NCBI RefSeq assembly: GCF_021654165.1
Contig: NZ_JAKFZN010000004.1
Span: 140,203 to 204,202, forward strand
Source: Nereida sp. MMG025
GTDB taxonomy: Bacteria > Pseudomonadota > Alphaproteobacteria > Rhodobacterales > Rhodobacteraceae
DNA: 64,000 bases
Direction of reading: 5' to 3'
Of this stretch, positions 36,158-46,182 are shown one piece after another. The position numbers and the translations under genes are program-made. Every line of letters begins with the position of its first letter. Within the stretch, counting starts at the first letter, position 1. The notes under the pieces were generated by a model. That model ran no database searches. It was not told the origin of the DNA and saw only the letters and a program-made list of their open reading frames with translations.

Positions 36158-37659
36158 TCCAGATGCGCCGCCGTTGGATGGTTGCGGCGGCGTCATTCGC
36201 CGCTGGTGCCTGCTTTGCATCGGGTCAAGCGCCCATCGGGGCGGTTGCCGCGGCGTTGATTGGTGGTGCACTCCAACTGATGGTCGTGTTGCAGGCCCAA
36301 ACGCCGCGTGGCGCGGCGTGGTCGGGTTGGATGTTTGGCACCGGCTATTTTGCGCTGTCCCTGCATTGGATTGTTGAGCCGTTTTTGGTGGATGTTGCGC
36401 AGCACGGCTGGATGGCCCCGTTCGCGCTTGTTTTCCTGTCGACTGGTTTGGCGCTTTTTTGGGCGTTTGCCCATGGCTTGGCCAAATGGATGTCGCGGGG
36501 GGCTGTGTCCTTGGCGATCGCATGGGTGCTCTTTTTGAGCGTGGTTGAGTTGGCCCGCGCCTATGTGTTCACCGGGTTTCCCTGGGGCTTGCCTGCCTAC
36601 ATCTGGGTGGATCACGGGCTGGCGCAATCGGTGGCCTCGATTGGCCCCTACGGCCTTACGCTGCTGACGTTCGCGCTCTGTGCGGCGATCTGCGGGGCTG
36701 TAACCCAAGCCAAACAGGGTCGCCTGCTGTGGTCGGTGCCTGTTGCGTTGATCAGCGGTCTGGCGCTTTGGATGCCGCCCCCTTTGCCGCAAGCCCCTGA
36801 TCCATCGGCGCCGATCATTCGTATCGTGCAACCCAACGCGCCACAGTCGGAAAAATGGCAAGCGGACAAAGTGCAAATGTTCTTTGATCGCGGGCTGGCC
36901 CTCACGGCACGGGACGGGGACGTCGATCTGATCGTCTGGCCCGAAACATCTGTGCCTGTTTGGTTGGACAATGCGGCTGGCGCTTTTGGGGCCATTGCAA
37001 ATCGGGCAGGGGGCGCGCCTGTGGTCCTTGGGGTGCAACGGCGTGAGGATCGCCGCTTTTTCAATTCGGCCGTGATGATTGAACAGGCGCAGGTCACAGC
37101 GCTCTATGACAAATCCCACCTTGTGCCATTCGGCGAATACATCCCCTTTGGCGATGTCTTTTCTGCGCTTGGCATTCAGGGGCTGGCCGCCCGCGAAGGT
37201 CATGGGTATTCGGCGGGGGCAGGCCCCAGTTTGATGGACATTCCCGGGATCGGCACTGCGCAACCTTTGGTGTGCTACGAAGGCATATTTCCGCATCTGG
37301 TGGGGGCCACCTCGGAACGCGCGCGCCTTTTGCTTTTGATTACGAATGATGGCTGGTTCGGAAACTGGGCTGGTCCGCGGCAGCATTTGGTCCAGGCGCA
37401 GTTTCGCGCCATCGAACAGGGCACCCCAATGGTTCGGTCTGCCAATACAGGCATTTCTGCTATGATTGATGCACGCGGCCGCATTACGGGGTCTTTGCCG
37501 CTCAATACGCAAGGCGCGCTGGATCAACCGCTTCCAACCCAACGCCCGCCCACGTTTTACGCGCAAGCAGGTGATCTGCCTTTCGCGATCTTTTTGGCTT
37601 TTCTGGTCGCTCTGTTAGGTGTTGCGCCAAGGGCAATGCGTGCGTTCGAACACCGATAG
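36154..37659 (+). CDS. lnt: Apolipoprotein N-acyltransferase
   Basis: The inner-membrane enzyme that adds the third acyl chain to lipoproteins before sorting. The 501-residue protein has N-terminal membrane helices and a periplasmic nitrilase-like domain with the catalytic triad: Glu in VWPETSVPVW, Lys in YDKSHLVPFGEY, Cys in VCYEGIFP. A final C-terminal helix is FAIFLAFLVALLG. It starts with TTG overlapping the corC stop (TTGA); an ATG three codons on is the alternative. The small lipoprotein at 33245 is one likely client. Confidence 0.95.
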   Translation: MIQMRRRWMVAAASFAAGACFASGQAPIGAVAAALIGGALQLMVVLQAQTPRGAAWSGWMFGTGYFALSLHWIVEPFLVDVAQHGWMAPFALVFLSTGLALFWAFAHGLAKWMSRGAVSLAIAWVLFLSVVELARAYVFTGFPWGLPAYIWVDHGLAQSVASIGPYGLTLLTFALCAAICGAVTQAKQGRLLWSVPVALISGLALWMPPPLPQAPDPSAPIIRIVQPNAPQSEKWQADKVQMFFDRGLALTARDGDVDLIVWPETSVPVWLDNAAGAFGAIANRAGGAPVVLGVQRREDRRFFNSAVMIEQAQVTALYDKSHLVPFGEYIPFGDVFSALGIQGLAAREGHGYSAGAGPSLMDIPGIGTAQPLVCYEGIFPHLVGATSERARLLLLITNDGWFGNWAGPRQHLVQAQFRAIEQGTPMVRSANTGISAMIDARGRITGSLPLNTQGALDQPLPTQRPPTFYAQAGDLPFAIFLAFLVALLGVAPRAMRAFEHR

Positions 37660-37714
37660 AACCTGCGCCCCCATTGACGCCCCGCATGCAACGGCGTAGG
37701 CCACCCTCATATCG

Positions 37715-37761
37715 CTATCCCAACGGCTTCCTGACGGGATGGTTTGACATCAACGGAGCAT
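37715..37761 (+). ncRNA. SAM/SAH-type riboswitch in the metK leader
   Basis: The region matches the Rhodobacterales SAM/SAH riboswitch layout. P1 is ATCCC (37717-37721) with GGGAT (37736-37740). The loop is AACGGCTTCCTGAC. A pseudoknot can form between GCTTCC in the loop and GGAGC at 37755-37759, which is the ribosome site five to ten bases before the metK ATG. Ligand binding should therefore hide the Shine-Dalgarno and lower SAM synthetase translation. Confidence 0.85.
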
Positions 37762-37765
37762 TTTC

Positions 37766-38947
37766 ATGTCACGACAGAACTATACCTTCACCTCCGAAAG
37801 CGTTTCGGAAGGGCACCCCGATAAGGTCTGTGACCGTATCTCGGACGCGGTTCTCGACGCGTTTCTGGCCGAAGAGCCCGAAGCCCGCGTTGCCGCGGAA
37901 ACCTTTGCCACAACAAACCGCGTTGTGATCGGTGGGGAAGTGGGGCTGTCAGATCAAGACAAGCTGCACGACTACATGGGCAAGATCGAAGATATCGCCC
38001 GCGCCTGCATCAAAGATATTGGATACGAACAGGACAAGTTTCACCACGCAACCTGCAAGATAACCAATCTGTTGCACGAACAATCGGCACATATCGCCCA
38101 AGGCGTTGATGCGGCGGCCGACAAAGATGAAGGCGCTGGCGATCAGGGCATCATGTTCGGCTATGCGACCACGGAAACAGACGCGCTTATGCCCGCGCCT
38201 ATCCAATACGCCCATGCCATTTTGCGCCGTTTGGCCGAAGTGCGCAAAGACGGCACCGAACCAACGCTTGGCCCTGACGCAAAATCGCAGCTTTCTGTGC
38301 GCTATCAAAACGGCAAGCCTGTTGGTGTTTCATCTATCGTTTTGTCCACGCAGCATCTTGATGCCAGCATGACAAGCGATGACGTCCGCGCTGTGGTTGC
38401 GCCCTATATCACCGAAGTCCTGCCAGACGGCTGGATCACACCTGAAACCGAATGGCACGTAAATCCGACAGGGAAATTTGTTATTGGCGGGCCCGATGGT
38501 GACGCAGGTTTGACGGGACGCAAGATTATCGTGGATACCTATGGCGGGGCCGCGCCCCACGGCGGCGGTGCTTTTTCGGGCAAAGATCCGACCAAGGTTG
38601 ACCGCTCTGCGGCCTATGCTGCCCGTTATCTGGCCAAGAATGTTGTGGCGGCAGGCATCGCGGATCGTTGTACGATCCAACTGAGCTATGCGATCGGCGT
38701 GGCCAAACCACTGTCGATTTATGCAGACACGTTTGGCACGGGCGAGGTGCCACCTGCACAGATCGAAGCTGCTGTGGCCCAAGTCATGGACCTGACCCCG
38801 CGTGGGATCCGCGAGCATCTGGGACTGAACAAGCCAATATATCAACGCACTGCCGCTTATGGCCACTTCGGGCGTGAGCCGGATGCGGATGGCGGTTTTT
38901 CGTGGGAGCGTACGGATTTGACCAACGCTCTGAAAGCAGCGCTTTAA
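37766..38947 (+). CDS. metK: S-adenosylmethionine synthetase
   Basis: Forms SAM from methionine and ATP. The 393-residue protein carries the N-terminal [21 protein letters not shown] with the metal/His motif, the [12 protein letters not shown] loop, and the phosphate-binding [19 protein letters not shown]. It is slightly longer than the E. coli form owing to inserts, such as the one at residues 94-115. It sits behind a SAM-sensing riboswitch and is followed by trmB. Confidence 0.97.
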   Translation: MSRQNYTFTSESVSEGHPDKVCDRISDAVLDAFLAEEPEARVAAETFATTNRVVIGGEVGLSDQDKLHDYMGKIEDIARACIKDIGYEQDKFHHATCKITNLLHEQSAHIAQGVDAAADKDEGAGDQGIMFGYATTETDALMPAPIQYAHAILRRLAEVRKDGTEPTLGPDAKSQLSVRYQNGKPVGVSSIVLSTQHLDASMTSDDVRAVVAPYITEVLPDGWITPETEWHVNPTGKFVIGGPDGDAGLTGRKIIVDTYGGAAPHGGGAFSGKDPTKVDRSAAYAARYLAKNVVAAGIADRCTIQLSYAIGVAKPLSIYADTFGTGEVPPAQIEAAVAQVMDLTPRGIREHLGLNKPIYQRTAAYGHFGREPDADGGFSWERTDLTNALKAAL

Positions 38948-38979
38948 CAAGGGGGGCGGGGTCAAACCCGCCTGACGCG

Positions 38980-39702
38980 ATGTCGGATCGGTCAAACCAA
39001 AAACGTCCCAAGGGTGCGCCGCAGCGCAATTTCTACGGGCGTTTCAAAGGACCAGGCCTTGCGCCTGCCCAACAGCGCTACCTTGATGAAGATTTGGCGC
39101 AGCTTTCGCCCGGTCCTGTCTCTTGGGAGGAAAATCCGGATCGTACGCCGCTGGATGCCCAGACGTTGTCAGGCGGTAAAGAGCTTTGGCTGGAGATCGG
39201 TTTTGGTGGTGGCGAACATCTTATCCATCAAGCGCAGCAAAACCCCGACGTGCGCATCATCGGGGCCGAGCCTTACATCAATGGTGTGGCCATGCTGTTG
39301 GGGAAAATCCGTCGCTCGGGGGTCGAGAACCTCAAGATTTATCCCAATGACGCGCGCGACATTTTTGATGTCATGCCCGATGCGGTGATCTCCAAGGCGT
39401 TTCTTTTGTATCCTGACCCATGGCCCAAAAAACGCCATCACCGCCGTCGTTTTGTTACACCCGATCACTTGGAGCCTTTGGCACGGGTGATGAAGCGCGG
39501 GGCGGAGTTTCGGGTGGCAACAGATATCGGGGATTACGTGCGCCAGGCGCTGCAAGAAATCCCGAAGGCAGGTTTTGAATGGCAAGCCACCTGCGCTGCC
39601 GATTGGCAGACACCTTGGGACGACTGGATTTCCACCCGCTACGAGCAAAAGGCGATCCGCGAAGGGCGGCCACAACACTATCTGACGTTCCGCCGCGTCT
39701 GA
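38980..39702 (+). CDS. trmB: tRNA (guanine-N7)-methyltransferase
   Basis: Methylates G46 of tRNA variable loops using SAM. The 240-residue protein has an N-terminal basic tail (RSNQKRPKGAPQRNFYGRFKG), the SAM site LEIGFGGGEHL, IGAEPY, and the catalytic YPDPWPKKRHHRRR segment. The ATG at 38980 is chosen because the longer frame overlaps the end of metK in another register. Confidence 0.95.
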   Translation: MSDRSNQKRPKGAPQRNFYGRFKGPGLAPAQQRYLDEDLAQLSPGPVSWEENPDRTPLDAQTLSGGKELWLEIGFGGGEHLIHQAQQNPDVRIIGAEPYINGVAMLLGKIRRSGVENLKIYPNDARDIFDVMPDAVISKAFLLYPDPWPKKRHHRRRFVTPDHLEPLARVMKRGAEFRVATDIGDYVRQALQEIPKAGFEWQATCAADWQTPWDDWISTRYEQKAIREGRPQHYLTFRRV

Positions 39703-39799
39703 TCGGCTTACAGTATTTGCGCCAAATGCGGATCGGCTGATTTACCCTTTGCGACAGGCACGTTAGAACGTGGGCAAATGACCAAACGAGAAACGCGCA

Positions 39800-41146
39800 A
39801 TGTCCAGCCACGGCACACCCATTCCGATGCAATCTTCCAAATGTGGCCCTTTGGTGGGCCAAGCCCATGTGCCGGGTGATAAGTCCATCTCGCACCGCTC
39901 ACTTATTTTTGGGGCAATGGCTGTCGGCGAAACCAGGATTTCAGGGCTTTTGGAAGGCGAAGATGTGCTGGACACTGCCAAGGCGATGCGGGCCTTCGGC
40001 GCACAGGTGATCGATCATGGCCACGGAAACTGGTCTGTCCACGGCGTTGGTGTGGGTGGCTTTCGCGAGCCTGATGACGTCATTGATTGCGGCAATTCAG
40101 GCACGGGCGTTCGTTTGATCATGGGCTGTATGGCCACCACAGACATGACCGTCACCTTCACAGGGGACGCGTCTTTGCGGTCGCGGCCGATGGCGCGGGT
40201 GACGGATCCGATTTCCTTGTTCGGGGCGACATCCTATGGACGGGCCAGGGGGCGCTTGCCGATGACCATCGTTGGCGCAAAAAACCCTGTTCCTGTCGAA
40301 TATGCGACGCCTGTTCCATCAGCGCAGGTGAAGTCAGCAGTGTTGCTTGCAGGGCTGAACGCACCAGGCCAAACCATTGTAATCGAAAAAGAATTTACCC
40401 GCGACCACACCGAACGGATGCTGGTCGGATTTGGCGCAGAGGTGGTGACAGAACACCTTGAAACAGGCACAAAAATTACCCTGACTGGTCAGCCAGAGCT
40501 AAAACCACAAGATATTGTGGTGCCGCGTGATCCGTCGAGCGCCGCGTTTCCTGTCTGTGCGGCGTTGATCACCGAAGGCTCGGATGTGCTGGTGCCTAAT
40601 ATCGGCCTGAACCCGACCCGTGCGGGATTGTTCCAAACCTTGCAGGACATGGGCGCGGATCTGACGTTTGAAAACATGCGCGAGGAAGGCGGCGAGCCCG
40701 TGGCCGATCTGCGCGCGAAATATTCGCCCGACATGCGCGGCATCGAGGTGCCTGCCGAACGCGCGGCCAGCATGATTGACGAATATCCCGTGCTGTCTGT
40801 CGTCGCCAGCTTTGCCGAAGGTCAAACGCATATGCCCGGCGTCAAGGAATTGCGCGTCAAGGAAAGTGACCGCATTGACGCGATGGCCCAAGGTCTGCGT
40901 GCCTGCGGTGTGACGGTGGACGAGGGCGATGACTGGTGGACGGTGCATGGCAAACGCGGCGGCGCGGCCAAGGGCGGTGCGACAGTGGAAAGCCGATTGG
41001 ATCACCGTATTGCCATGTCGTTCATGGTGCTTGGCATGGGCACGGCGGCGCCTGTTTCGGTGGATGATGGCGGCCCGATTGCCACAAGCTTTCCGATCTT
41101 TGAGCCGCTGATGAACGGTCTGGGTGCAAAGGTCGAGCGCACATGA
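39800..41146 (+). CDS. aroA: 3-phosphoshikimate 1-carboxyvinyltransferase (EPSP synthase, class II-like)
   Basis: The sixth step of the shikimate pathway, joining shikimate-3-phosphate and PEP. The 448-residue protein resembles the class II (CP4-like) group: [48 protein letters not shown] and LRVKESDR. At the PEP/glyphosate loop it reads [10 protein letters not shown], so glycine stands where CP4 has the alanine associated with glyphosate tolerance. It overlaps the next gene by four bases. Confidence 0.95.
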   Translation: MSSHGTPIPMQSSKCGPLVGQAHVPGDKSISHRSLIFGAMAVGETRISGLLEGEDVLDTAKAMRAFGAQVIDHGHGNWSVHGVGVGGFREPDDVIDCGNSGTGVRLIMGCMATTDMTVTFTGDASLRSRPMARVTDPISLFGATSYGRARGRLPMTIVGAKNPVPVEYATPVPSAQVKSAVLLAGLNAPGQTIVIEKEFTRDHTERMLVGFGAEVVTEHLETGTKITLTGQPELKPQDIVVPRDPSSAAFPVCAALITEGSDVLVPNIGLNPTRAGLFQTLQDMGADLTFENMREEGGEPVADLRAKYSPDMRGIEVPAERAASMIDEYPVLSVVASFAEGQTHMPGVKELRVKESDRIDAMAQGLRACGVTVDEGDDWWTVHGKRGGAAKGGATVESRLDHRIAMSFMVLGMGTAAPVSVDDGGPIATSFPIFEPLMNGLGAKVERT

Positions 41147-41541
41147 CGGGGGGATGCCTGTGCGGTGCGGTCACCTACCGCGTAACAGGCGCGCTGCGCC
41201 CTGTGGTGGCGTGCCATTGCACGCAGTGCCGCAAGACCACAGGTAACTTCGTCACTGCCACCTCTGCCTTGCGGGAAAACGTTGAAATTCAAGGGGATGT
41301 GACGTGGTTTGCATCCTCTGAAACGGCAAAGCGGGGGTTTTGCGGCACCTGTGGCAGCAACCTGTTTTGGGACGGTCCCGGGATCAACCTGTCGATTATG
41401 GCAGGGACGCTGGATGGCCCAACAGGGCTGAAAACGGCGGGCCATATCTTTTGTGCAGATAAGGGCGATTATTATGATTTGCCAGCCGATCTGCCCTGTG
41501 CTGCGCAAGCCGACCCTGATTTGACGACGCAAGTCCTATGA
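41143..41541 (+). CDS. GFA/CENP-V family zinc protein
   Basis: A 132-residue glutathione-dependent formaldehyde-activating-like fold protein. Zinc ligand cysteines are in [22 protein letters not shown] and [11 protein letters not shown]. The family has varied or unknown substrates. It is embedded between aroA and cmk with ATGA overlaps on both sides, so it is co-translated in that operon. Confidence 0.9.
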   Translation: MTGGCLCGAVTYRVTGALRPVVACHCTQCRKTTGNFVTATSALRENVEIQGDVTWFASSETAKRGFCGTCGSNLFWDGPGINLSIMAGTLDGPTGLKTAGHIFCADKGDYYDLPADLPCAAQADPDLTTQVL

Positions 41542-42146
41542 CCATCACGGTTGCCATAGACGGTCCTGCCGCAAGCGGCAAAGGCACGATCAGCAAAGCG
41601 GTTGCGGCGCGGTTCGGATTTGCCCATCTGGACACGGGGCTTTTGTACCGTGCGGTGGGGGCCAAGATGCTGGCAGGGGTTGATCCGACCGATGCGGCCA
41701 AAGGGTTGGTTCCAGAGGATGTGGTTGGCGATCATCTTCGCACGCCAGAAGTTGCACAGGCCGCCAGTCGCGTCGCAACCCTTCACGAGGTGCGCGCAGC
41801 ACTTGTGGATTTCCAGCGCGCCTTTGCGGCGCGTGCCGGCGGTGCGGTGCTGGACGGGCGCGACATAGGCACGGTGATTTGCCCTGATGCGCAGGTGAAA
41901 CTGTTTGTGACGGCCAGCGCCGAAGTGCGGGCCGAGCGCCGCTTTCTGGAGTTGGACGGCAAGGGTATCGAGGTCACGCGTCAGAGCGTTTTGGCTGACG
42001 TCAAAGAACGTGACCGCCGCGATAGCGAACGTGCGGTCGCCCCCTTGATCCCTGCGGATGATGCGATTGTGATTGATACCTCAACACTAGATATAGATGC
42101 CGCGGTCAAACACGCCGAGGATGCCATTCGCGCCGTTTTGGGCTAG
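41538..42146 (+). CDS. cmk: Cytidylate kinase
   Basis: Phosphorylates CMP/dCMP with ATP. The 202-residue protein has Walker [10 protein letters not shown] at 8-16, the substrate segment [25 protein letters not shown], and a lid with [14 protein letters not shown]. The aroA-cmk-rpsA order is widely conserved in proteobacteria, though here DUF2130 and NTF2-like genes are inserted before rpsA. Confidence 0.96.
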   Translation: MTITVAIDGPAASGKGTISKAVAARFGFAHLDTGLLYRAVGAKMLAGVDPTDAAKGLVPEDVVGDHLRTPEVAQAASRVATLHEVRAALVDFQRAFAARAGGAVLDGRDIGTVICPDAQVKLFVTASAEVRAERRFLELDGKGIEVTRQSVLADVKERDRRDSERAVAPLIPADDAIVIDTSTLDIDAAVKHAEDAIRAVLG

Positions 42147-42199
42147 GATTTTTGGCGAAAAAGCCGTGTGGCAGAGCGTCTGCTCACGGTATGGCCTAG

Positions 42200-42223
42200 C
42201 GTCTGACGGGCGTCAGACGTTTT
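42200..42223 (+). terminator. Probable terminator after cmk
   Basis: The 8-bp stem CGTCTGAC/GTCAGACG with loop GGGC is followed by TTTT. It lies about 50 bases past the cmk stop. Confidence 0.7.
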
Positions 42224-42261
42224 GGTGTTTTTGGGTAAATTTATTCAGGAGTTGTTAAGAA

Positions 42262-43407
42262 ATGGCCGATTTGAAAATCACCTGCCCGACCTGTTCGAGC
42301 GAGATTGAATTGACCGAGCAACTGGCCGGCCCGTTGGTGGCAGATTTGACTGCGAAATTCCAAGCGCAGATCGCGGCCAAAGAAGAGGCGACCAAACGTG
42401 CGGTCGCAGAAGCCGAAGCGCGCGCCAAGGAGGCGGGGAAGTCGGAAGCCAGCGAAATGCAAGCGGCGCTGAAAGCGCAGGTGGACGCCCAGAAGAAAAA
42501 GCTGGAGGCCGCGGCAAAAGAGCAGCTTGAAGCGATGAAGCTGAAAGAGGCTTTGGAAGAAAAAGAGCGCGAGTTGGAATTGACGGTGCAACGCAAGCTG
42601 GCCGAGGAACGCATTGCGTTGGAGGCCAAGGCAAAGCTGGTTGCCGAGGAGGCCGCGGGGCTGAAGGTGGCCGAGAAGGACCAGATGATCGAGGGGATGA
42701 AGCGCCAGATTGAAGCGCTTAAGCAGAAATCCGAGCAGGGCAGCATGCAGACCCAGGGCGAGGCGGCCGAGATTGTGCTGGAAGATGCGCTGGCGCAAGC
42801 CTTCGCGATGGATGATTTTGCGCCTGTGCCCAAGGGGGTCAGCGGCGCGGATGTGCAGCAAAACGTGCGCGACGGGCAGGGCGCTGTGGCAGGGCGCATT
42901 TTGTGGGAAAGCAAGCGGACCAAGAATTGGACGGCGGGATGGCTGGCCAAGCTGCGCAACGATCAACGCGCGGCGGGCTGCGAGGTGGCGGTGCTGACCT
43001 CGACCGCTTTGCCCGACGGCGTGGAGAGTTTTGCGCAGGTGGATGGCATTTGGGTCTGTGCGCCGCGCTATGCGGTGGCGCTTGGGCGGGTGCTGCGGCA
43101 GGGCCTGCTGGATGTGGCGGTGACCAAGGGATTGCAGGTGGGCCAGCAAACCAAGCAAGAGCTGATTTTCGAGTATTTCACGGGCACGCAGTTCAAACAG
43201 CGGATCGAGGCTGTGGTTGAACGTTTTGTGGCCATGGAAGAGGCGCTGCGCAAAGAGCGGACTTTTATGGAAAAGTCATGGGCGACACGCGCCAAACAGA
43301 TGGAGCTGGTGCAGGCGTCGATGCTTGGGCTGCACGGGGATTTGCAGGGCATTGCGGGGCAGGTGATGCCGCAGATCGACGGGATGGACGAGGGATTGCT
43401 GGAATAG
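42262..43407 (+). CDS. DUF2130 domain protein with zinc-ribbon start, coiled coil and nuclease-like core
   Basis: A 381-residue cytoplasmic protein. It opens with a CPTC half zinc-ribbon, continues as a long charged coiled coil (about residues 20-165, rich in A, E and K), then has a globular DUF2130 core. The core contains GEAAEIVLEDALAQAF, GVSGADVQQNVRDGQG and RILWESKRTKNW. The spacing of Glu, Asp and ExK recalls PD-(D/E)XK nucleases. The segment after it reads WLAKLRNDQRAAGCEVAVLTS, as in many such folds. Function is not established. It stands apart between the cmk terminator and an NTF2-like gene. Confidence 0.85.
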   Translation: MADLKITCPTCSSEIELTEQLAGPLVADLTAKFQAQIAAKEEATKRAVAEAEARAKEAGKSEASEMQAALKAQVDAQKKKLEAAAKEQLEAMKLKEALEEKERELELTVQRKLAEERIALEAKAKLVAEEAAGLKVAEKDQMIEGMKRQIEALKQKSEQGSMQTQGEAAEIVLEDALAQAFAMDDFAPVPKGVSGADVQQNVRDGQGAVAGRILWESKRTKNWTAGWLAKLRNDQRAAGCEVAVLTSTALPDGVESFAQVDGIWVCAPRYAVALGRVLRQGLLDVAVTKGLQVGQQTKQELIFEYFTGTQFKQRIEAVVERFVAMEEALRKERTFMEKSWATRAKQMELVQASMLGLHGDLQGIAGQVMPQIDGMDEGLLE

Positions 43408-43548
43408 GCAGGCGCGCGCCATTTCTGACGCGAGGTCAGGTGATTTTCCCCTTTCGATCAGAGGGGTGATGCTGCAATGCAGGGTTGTGCTTAATGAGTG
43501 CAGTGTTACCTGAGTTTGCCGACCAACCGCGATGCTTGGACTGCCCTG

Positions 43549-43968
43549 ATGACCTACCAATCTTTTTTTGATCGTTTGAACCGCGCATTTTGGCGGTGTG
43601 ACTTCGAAGCAGTGGCTTCGTATTATGTTGTGCCCTTGCCGCTGTATGTGAACCAAGAGCCGAATGTTTTTACCAAACATACACAGGTGGTGCAGGGGCT
43701 TCGCGCTTATTATGACGCGCTGGTTGCGGGTGGGTTTCAGCCAAGCACCGCGCGGGTCGTCGCGCAAAGCGTGGGCACGGTGCAAACCACATCGGTCTGG
43801 GTTGAATACCTGACCCCGAAACTGGGCCAGTCTGACCCAAGCGTGTCGAATGTGCGCTACATGGTGACAGGCGGACGGGTGCACCCCAAAGTCGCCCTGA
43901 TAGAATATCGCAGTTCCGTTTTGGGGTTGGACCGGTTTGCGGCTGTTTTCGGCGCTGCTGCCGCATAG
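43549..43968 (+). CDS. SnoaL/NTF2-like small protein
   Basis: A 139-residue protein with the alpha+beta cone pattern of NTF2-like folds: FFDRLNRAFWRCDFEAVASYYVVPLPLYV at the N-terminus, and GLRAYYDALVAGG and VWVEYLTP later. No catalytic residues stand out. The ATG at 43549 is preferred over a GTG 17 codons upstream that has no ribosome site. Function is unknown. rpsA follows after about 220 bases. Confidence 0.72.
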   Translation: MTYQSFFDRLNRAFWRCDFEAVASYYVVPLPLYVNQEPNVFTKHTQVVQGLRAYYDALVAGGFQPSTARVVAQSVGTVQTTSVWVEYLTPKLGQSDPSVSNVRYMVTGGRVHPKVALIEYRSSVLGLDRFAAVFGAAAA

Positions 43969-44190
43969 GCGGGGCGTGGCGCAAACCCCTTGCACTTAAA
44001 GCGCAATGCCCCTAAAAGCCGCGGTGTTAAAGCATCGAGACAGGTGCGGACATGAGACTTGAGCAGGGTCGGTATTGCACCGGCCCTGATGTTTTATGAT
44101 CCGCCGATTGGCGTTTTGACCAAATTCACCCCAAAGACCGGCGGAGACAACCGCGCGGCCAGAAAACATCTAAAAGGACGTACACGCCAC

Positions 44191-45867
44191 ATGGCTAACA
44201 CTATGGACGAGTTTGAAGCACTCTTGAACGAAAGCTTCGAAATGGACACACCCGAAGAGGGGTCCGTTGTTAAGGGCAAGGTCATCGCAATTGAAGCGGG
44301 CCAAGCCATCATCGACGTAGGCTATAAAATGGAAGGCCGCGTTGAGCTTAAAGAATTCGCAAACCCAGGCGAAGCACCCGAAATCAATGTAGGCGACGAC
44401 GTAGAAGTATTCTTGCGTCAGGTCGAAAACGCGCGCGGCGAAGCCGTTATTTCGCGCGAGATGGCCCGCCGCGAAGAAGCATGGGATCGTCTGGAAAAAG
44501 CATATGCTGCTGAAGAGCGTGTTGACGGTGCCATCTTTGGCCGCGTCAAGGGCGGCTTCACAGTTGATCTGGGCGGCGCGGTTGCGTTCCTTCCAGGCAG
44601 CCAAGTTGACGTGCGCCCCGTGCGCGACGCAGGCCCGCTGATGGGTCTGAAACAGCCGTTCCAAATTCTGAAAATGGACCGCCGCCGTGGCAACATCGTT
44701 GTGTCGCGTCGTGCCATCCTTGAAGAATCGCGTGCCGAACAGCGCGCCGAAGTCATCGGCAATCTGGCTGAAGGCCAAGAAGTTGACGGTGTGGTCAAGA
44801 ACATCACTGAATACGGTGCGTTCGTTGATCTGGGCGGTGTTGACGGGCTTCTGCACGTCACAGACATGGCATGGCGCCGTGTGAACCACCCATCGGAAAT
44901 CCTGACAATCGGTGAAACGATCAAGGTGCAAGTCATCAAGATCAACAAAGAAACACACCGTATCAGCCTTGGCATGAAGCAGTTGCAAGAAGATCCATGG
45001 GATCTGGTTGCTGCGAAATACCCACTTGAGTCGGTGCACACTGGCCGCGTGACAAACATCACCGACTACGGTGCATTTGTTGAGCTGGAAGCCGGCGTTG
45101 AAGGTCTGGTCCACGTATCCGAAATGAGCTGGACCAAGAAGAACGTCCACCCAGGCAAGATCGTTTCGACAAGCCAAGAAGTCGAGGTCATGGTTCTGGA
45201 AATCGACGGCGCCAAGCGCCGCGTATCGCTTGGTCTGAAACAGACACAGCGCAACCCATGGGAAGTCTTTGCCGAGCAATTCCCCGTTGGCACAGAAGTT
45301 GAAGGTGACGTCAAAAATATCACTGAATTCGGTCTGTTCATCGGTCTGGAAGGCGACATCGACGGCATGGTTCACTTGTCAGACCTGACATGGGAAGGCC
45401 GCGGCGAAGACGTGATCGGCGACTACCAGAAGGGCGATAGCGTTCAGGCTGTTGTCACCGAAGTCGACGTTGAAAAAGAGCGCATCAGCCTGTCGGTCAA
45501 AGCCCTTGGCGGTGACAAATTTGCAGAAGCTGTTGGCGGCGTGAAGCGCGGTGCGATCATCACGGTTGAAGTCACATCGATCGAAGATGGCGGCATCGAG
45601 GTGGAATACGAAGGCATGAAATCGTTCATCCGTCGTAGCGACCTGAGCCGTGACCGCGCAGAGCAACGCCCAGAGCGGTTCTCGGTCGGTGACAAGATCG
45701 ACGTCCGTGTGACCAACATGGATGCCAAGACACGCCGTCTGGGTCTGTCGATCAAGGCACGTGAGATTGCCGAAGAAAAAGAAGCAGTTGAGCAGTATGG
45801 CTCGTCGGATTCGGGTGCATCGCTTGGTGACATCCTTGGCGCCGCACTGAACAACGACGACAAATAA
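44191..45867 (+). CDS. rpsA: 30S ribosomal protein S1
   Basis: The large RNA-binding ribosomal protein that helps mRNAs dock. The 558-residue product has six S1/OB repeats, each with the GxxVDLGGxxG or FVELEAGVEGLVHVSE type core, and a C-terminal tail SDSGASLGDILGAALNND. The ATG at 44191 follows AAAAGGACG. The 44-codon longer frame is not S1-like. Strongly biased codons mark high expression, and a clear terminator follows. Confidence 0.98.
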   Translation: MANTMDEFEALLNESFEMDTPEEGSVVKGKVIAIEAGQAIIDVGYKMEGRVELKEFANPGEAPEINVGDDVEVFLRQVENARGEAVISREMARREEAWDRLEKAYAAEERVDGAIFGRVKGGFTVDLGGAVAFLPGSQVDVRPVRDAGPLMGLKQPFQILKMDRRRGNIVVSRRAILEESRAEQRAEVIGNLAEGQEVDGVVKNITEYGAFVDLGGVDGLLHVTDMAWRRVNHPSEILTIGETIKVQVIKINKETHRISLGMKQLQEDPWDLVAAKYPLESVHTGRVTNITDYGAFVELEAGVEGLVHVSEMSWTKKNVHPGKIVSTSQEVEVMVLEIDGAKRRVSLGLKQTQRNPWEVFAEQFPVGTEVEGDVKNITEFGLFIGLEGDIDGMVHLSDLTWEGRGEDVIGDYQKGDSVQAVVTEVDVEKERISLSVKALGGDKFAEAVGGVKRGAIITVEVTSIEDGGIEVEYEGMKSFIRRSDLSRDRAEQRPERFSVGDKIDVRVTNMDAKTRRLGLSIKAREIAEEKEAVEQYGSSDSGASLGDILGAALNNDDK

Positions 45868-45891
45868 GTCGTTCAAACCGTTTCAAAAATC

Positions 45892-45924
45892 GGGCCCCTC
45901 GCAGGTGATGCGGGGGGCCTTTTT
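45892..45924 (+). terminator. Rho-independent terminator after rpsA
   Basis: Arms GGGCCCCTCGCA and TGCGGGGGGCC surround a GGTGA loop and are followed by TTTTT. Confidence 0.9.
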
Positions 45925-46182
45925 CGTTCTGGCAGCATGATGCGTTCACGAATCAAAGCTGGATAGCGATGCGTAGTTACGGGTTGACCAAGCGTCATCC
46001 TACTGAATTCGGGGAGAATTTTTGCGTCGCGGTTTCAAATTTTGCGTTTATCGGGGGTAATCGTCGCGCAAAACGCTGTGTTGCTGCGCCTGCGCCTTGT
46101 TTTTTTGTCCGCAAGGTGGCCCTATGGGGCATGCGTCGTATTTTGCAGCCAGACGAGAAGAATTTAAAGGGGGACGCGCGAT
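45925..46182 (+). other. Leader/promoter region of ihfB
   Basis: About 260 bases without a believable gene, AT-richer around 46010-46060. A strong AAAGGGGGA ribosome site precedes the ihfB ATG. Autoregulation by IHF is common in other bacteria, but I could not identify a definite IHF site by eye. Confidence 0.4.

Noticed and set aside
36193..37566. Minus-strand open frame (457 residues) opposite lnt
   Set aside because: Arg/Pro/His-rich shadow of the lnt frame in GC-rich sequence, with no family features.
44170..45375. Minus-strand open frame (401 residues) opposite rpsA
   Set aside because: Phe/Cys/Asp-rich shadow of a strongly biased, certain ribosomal gene.
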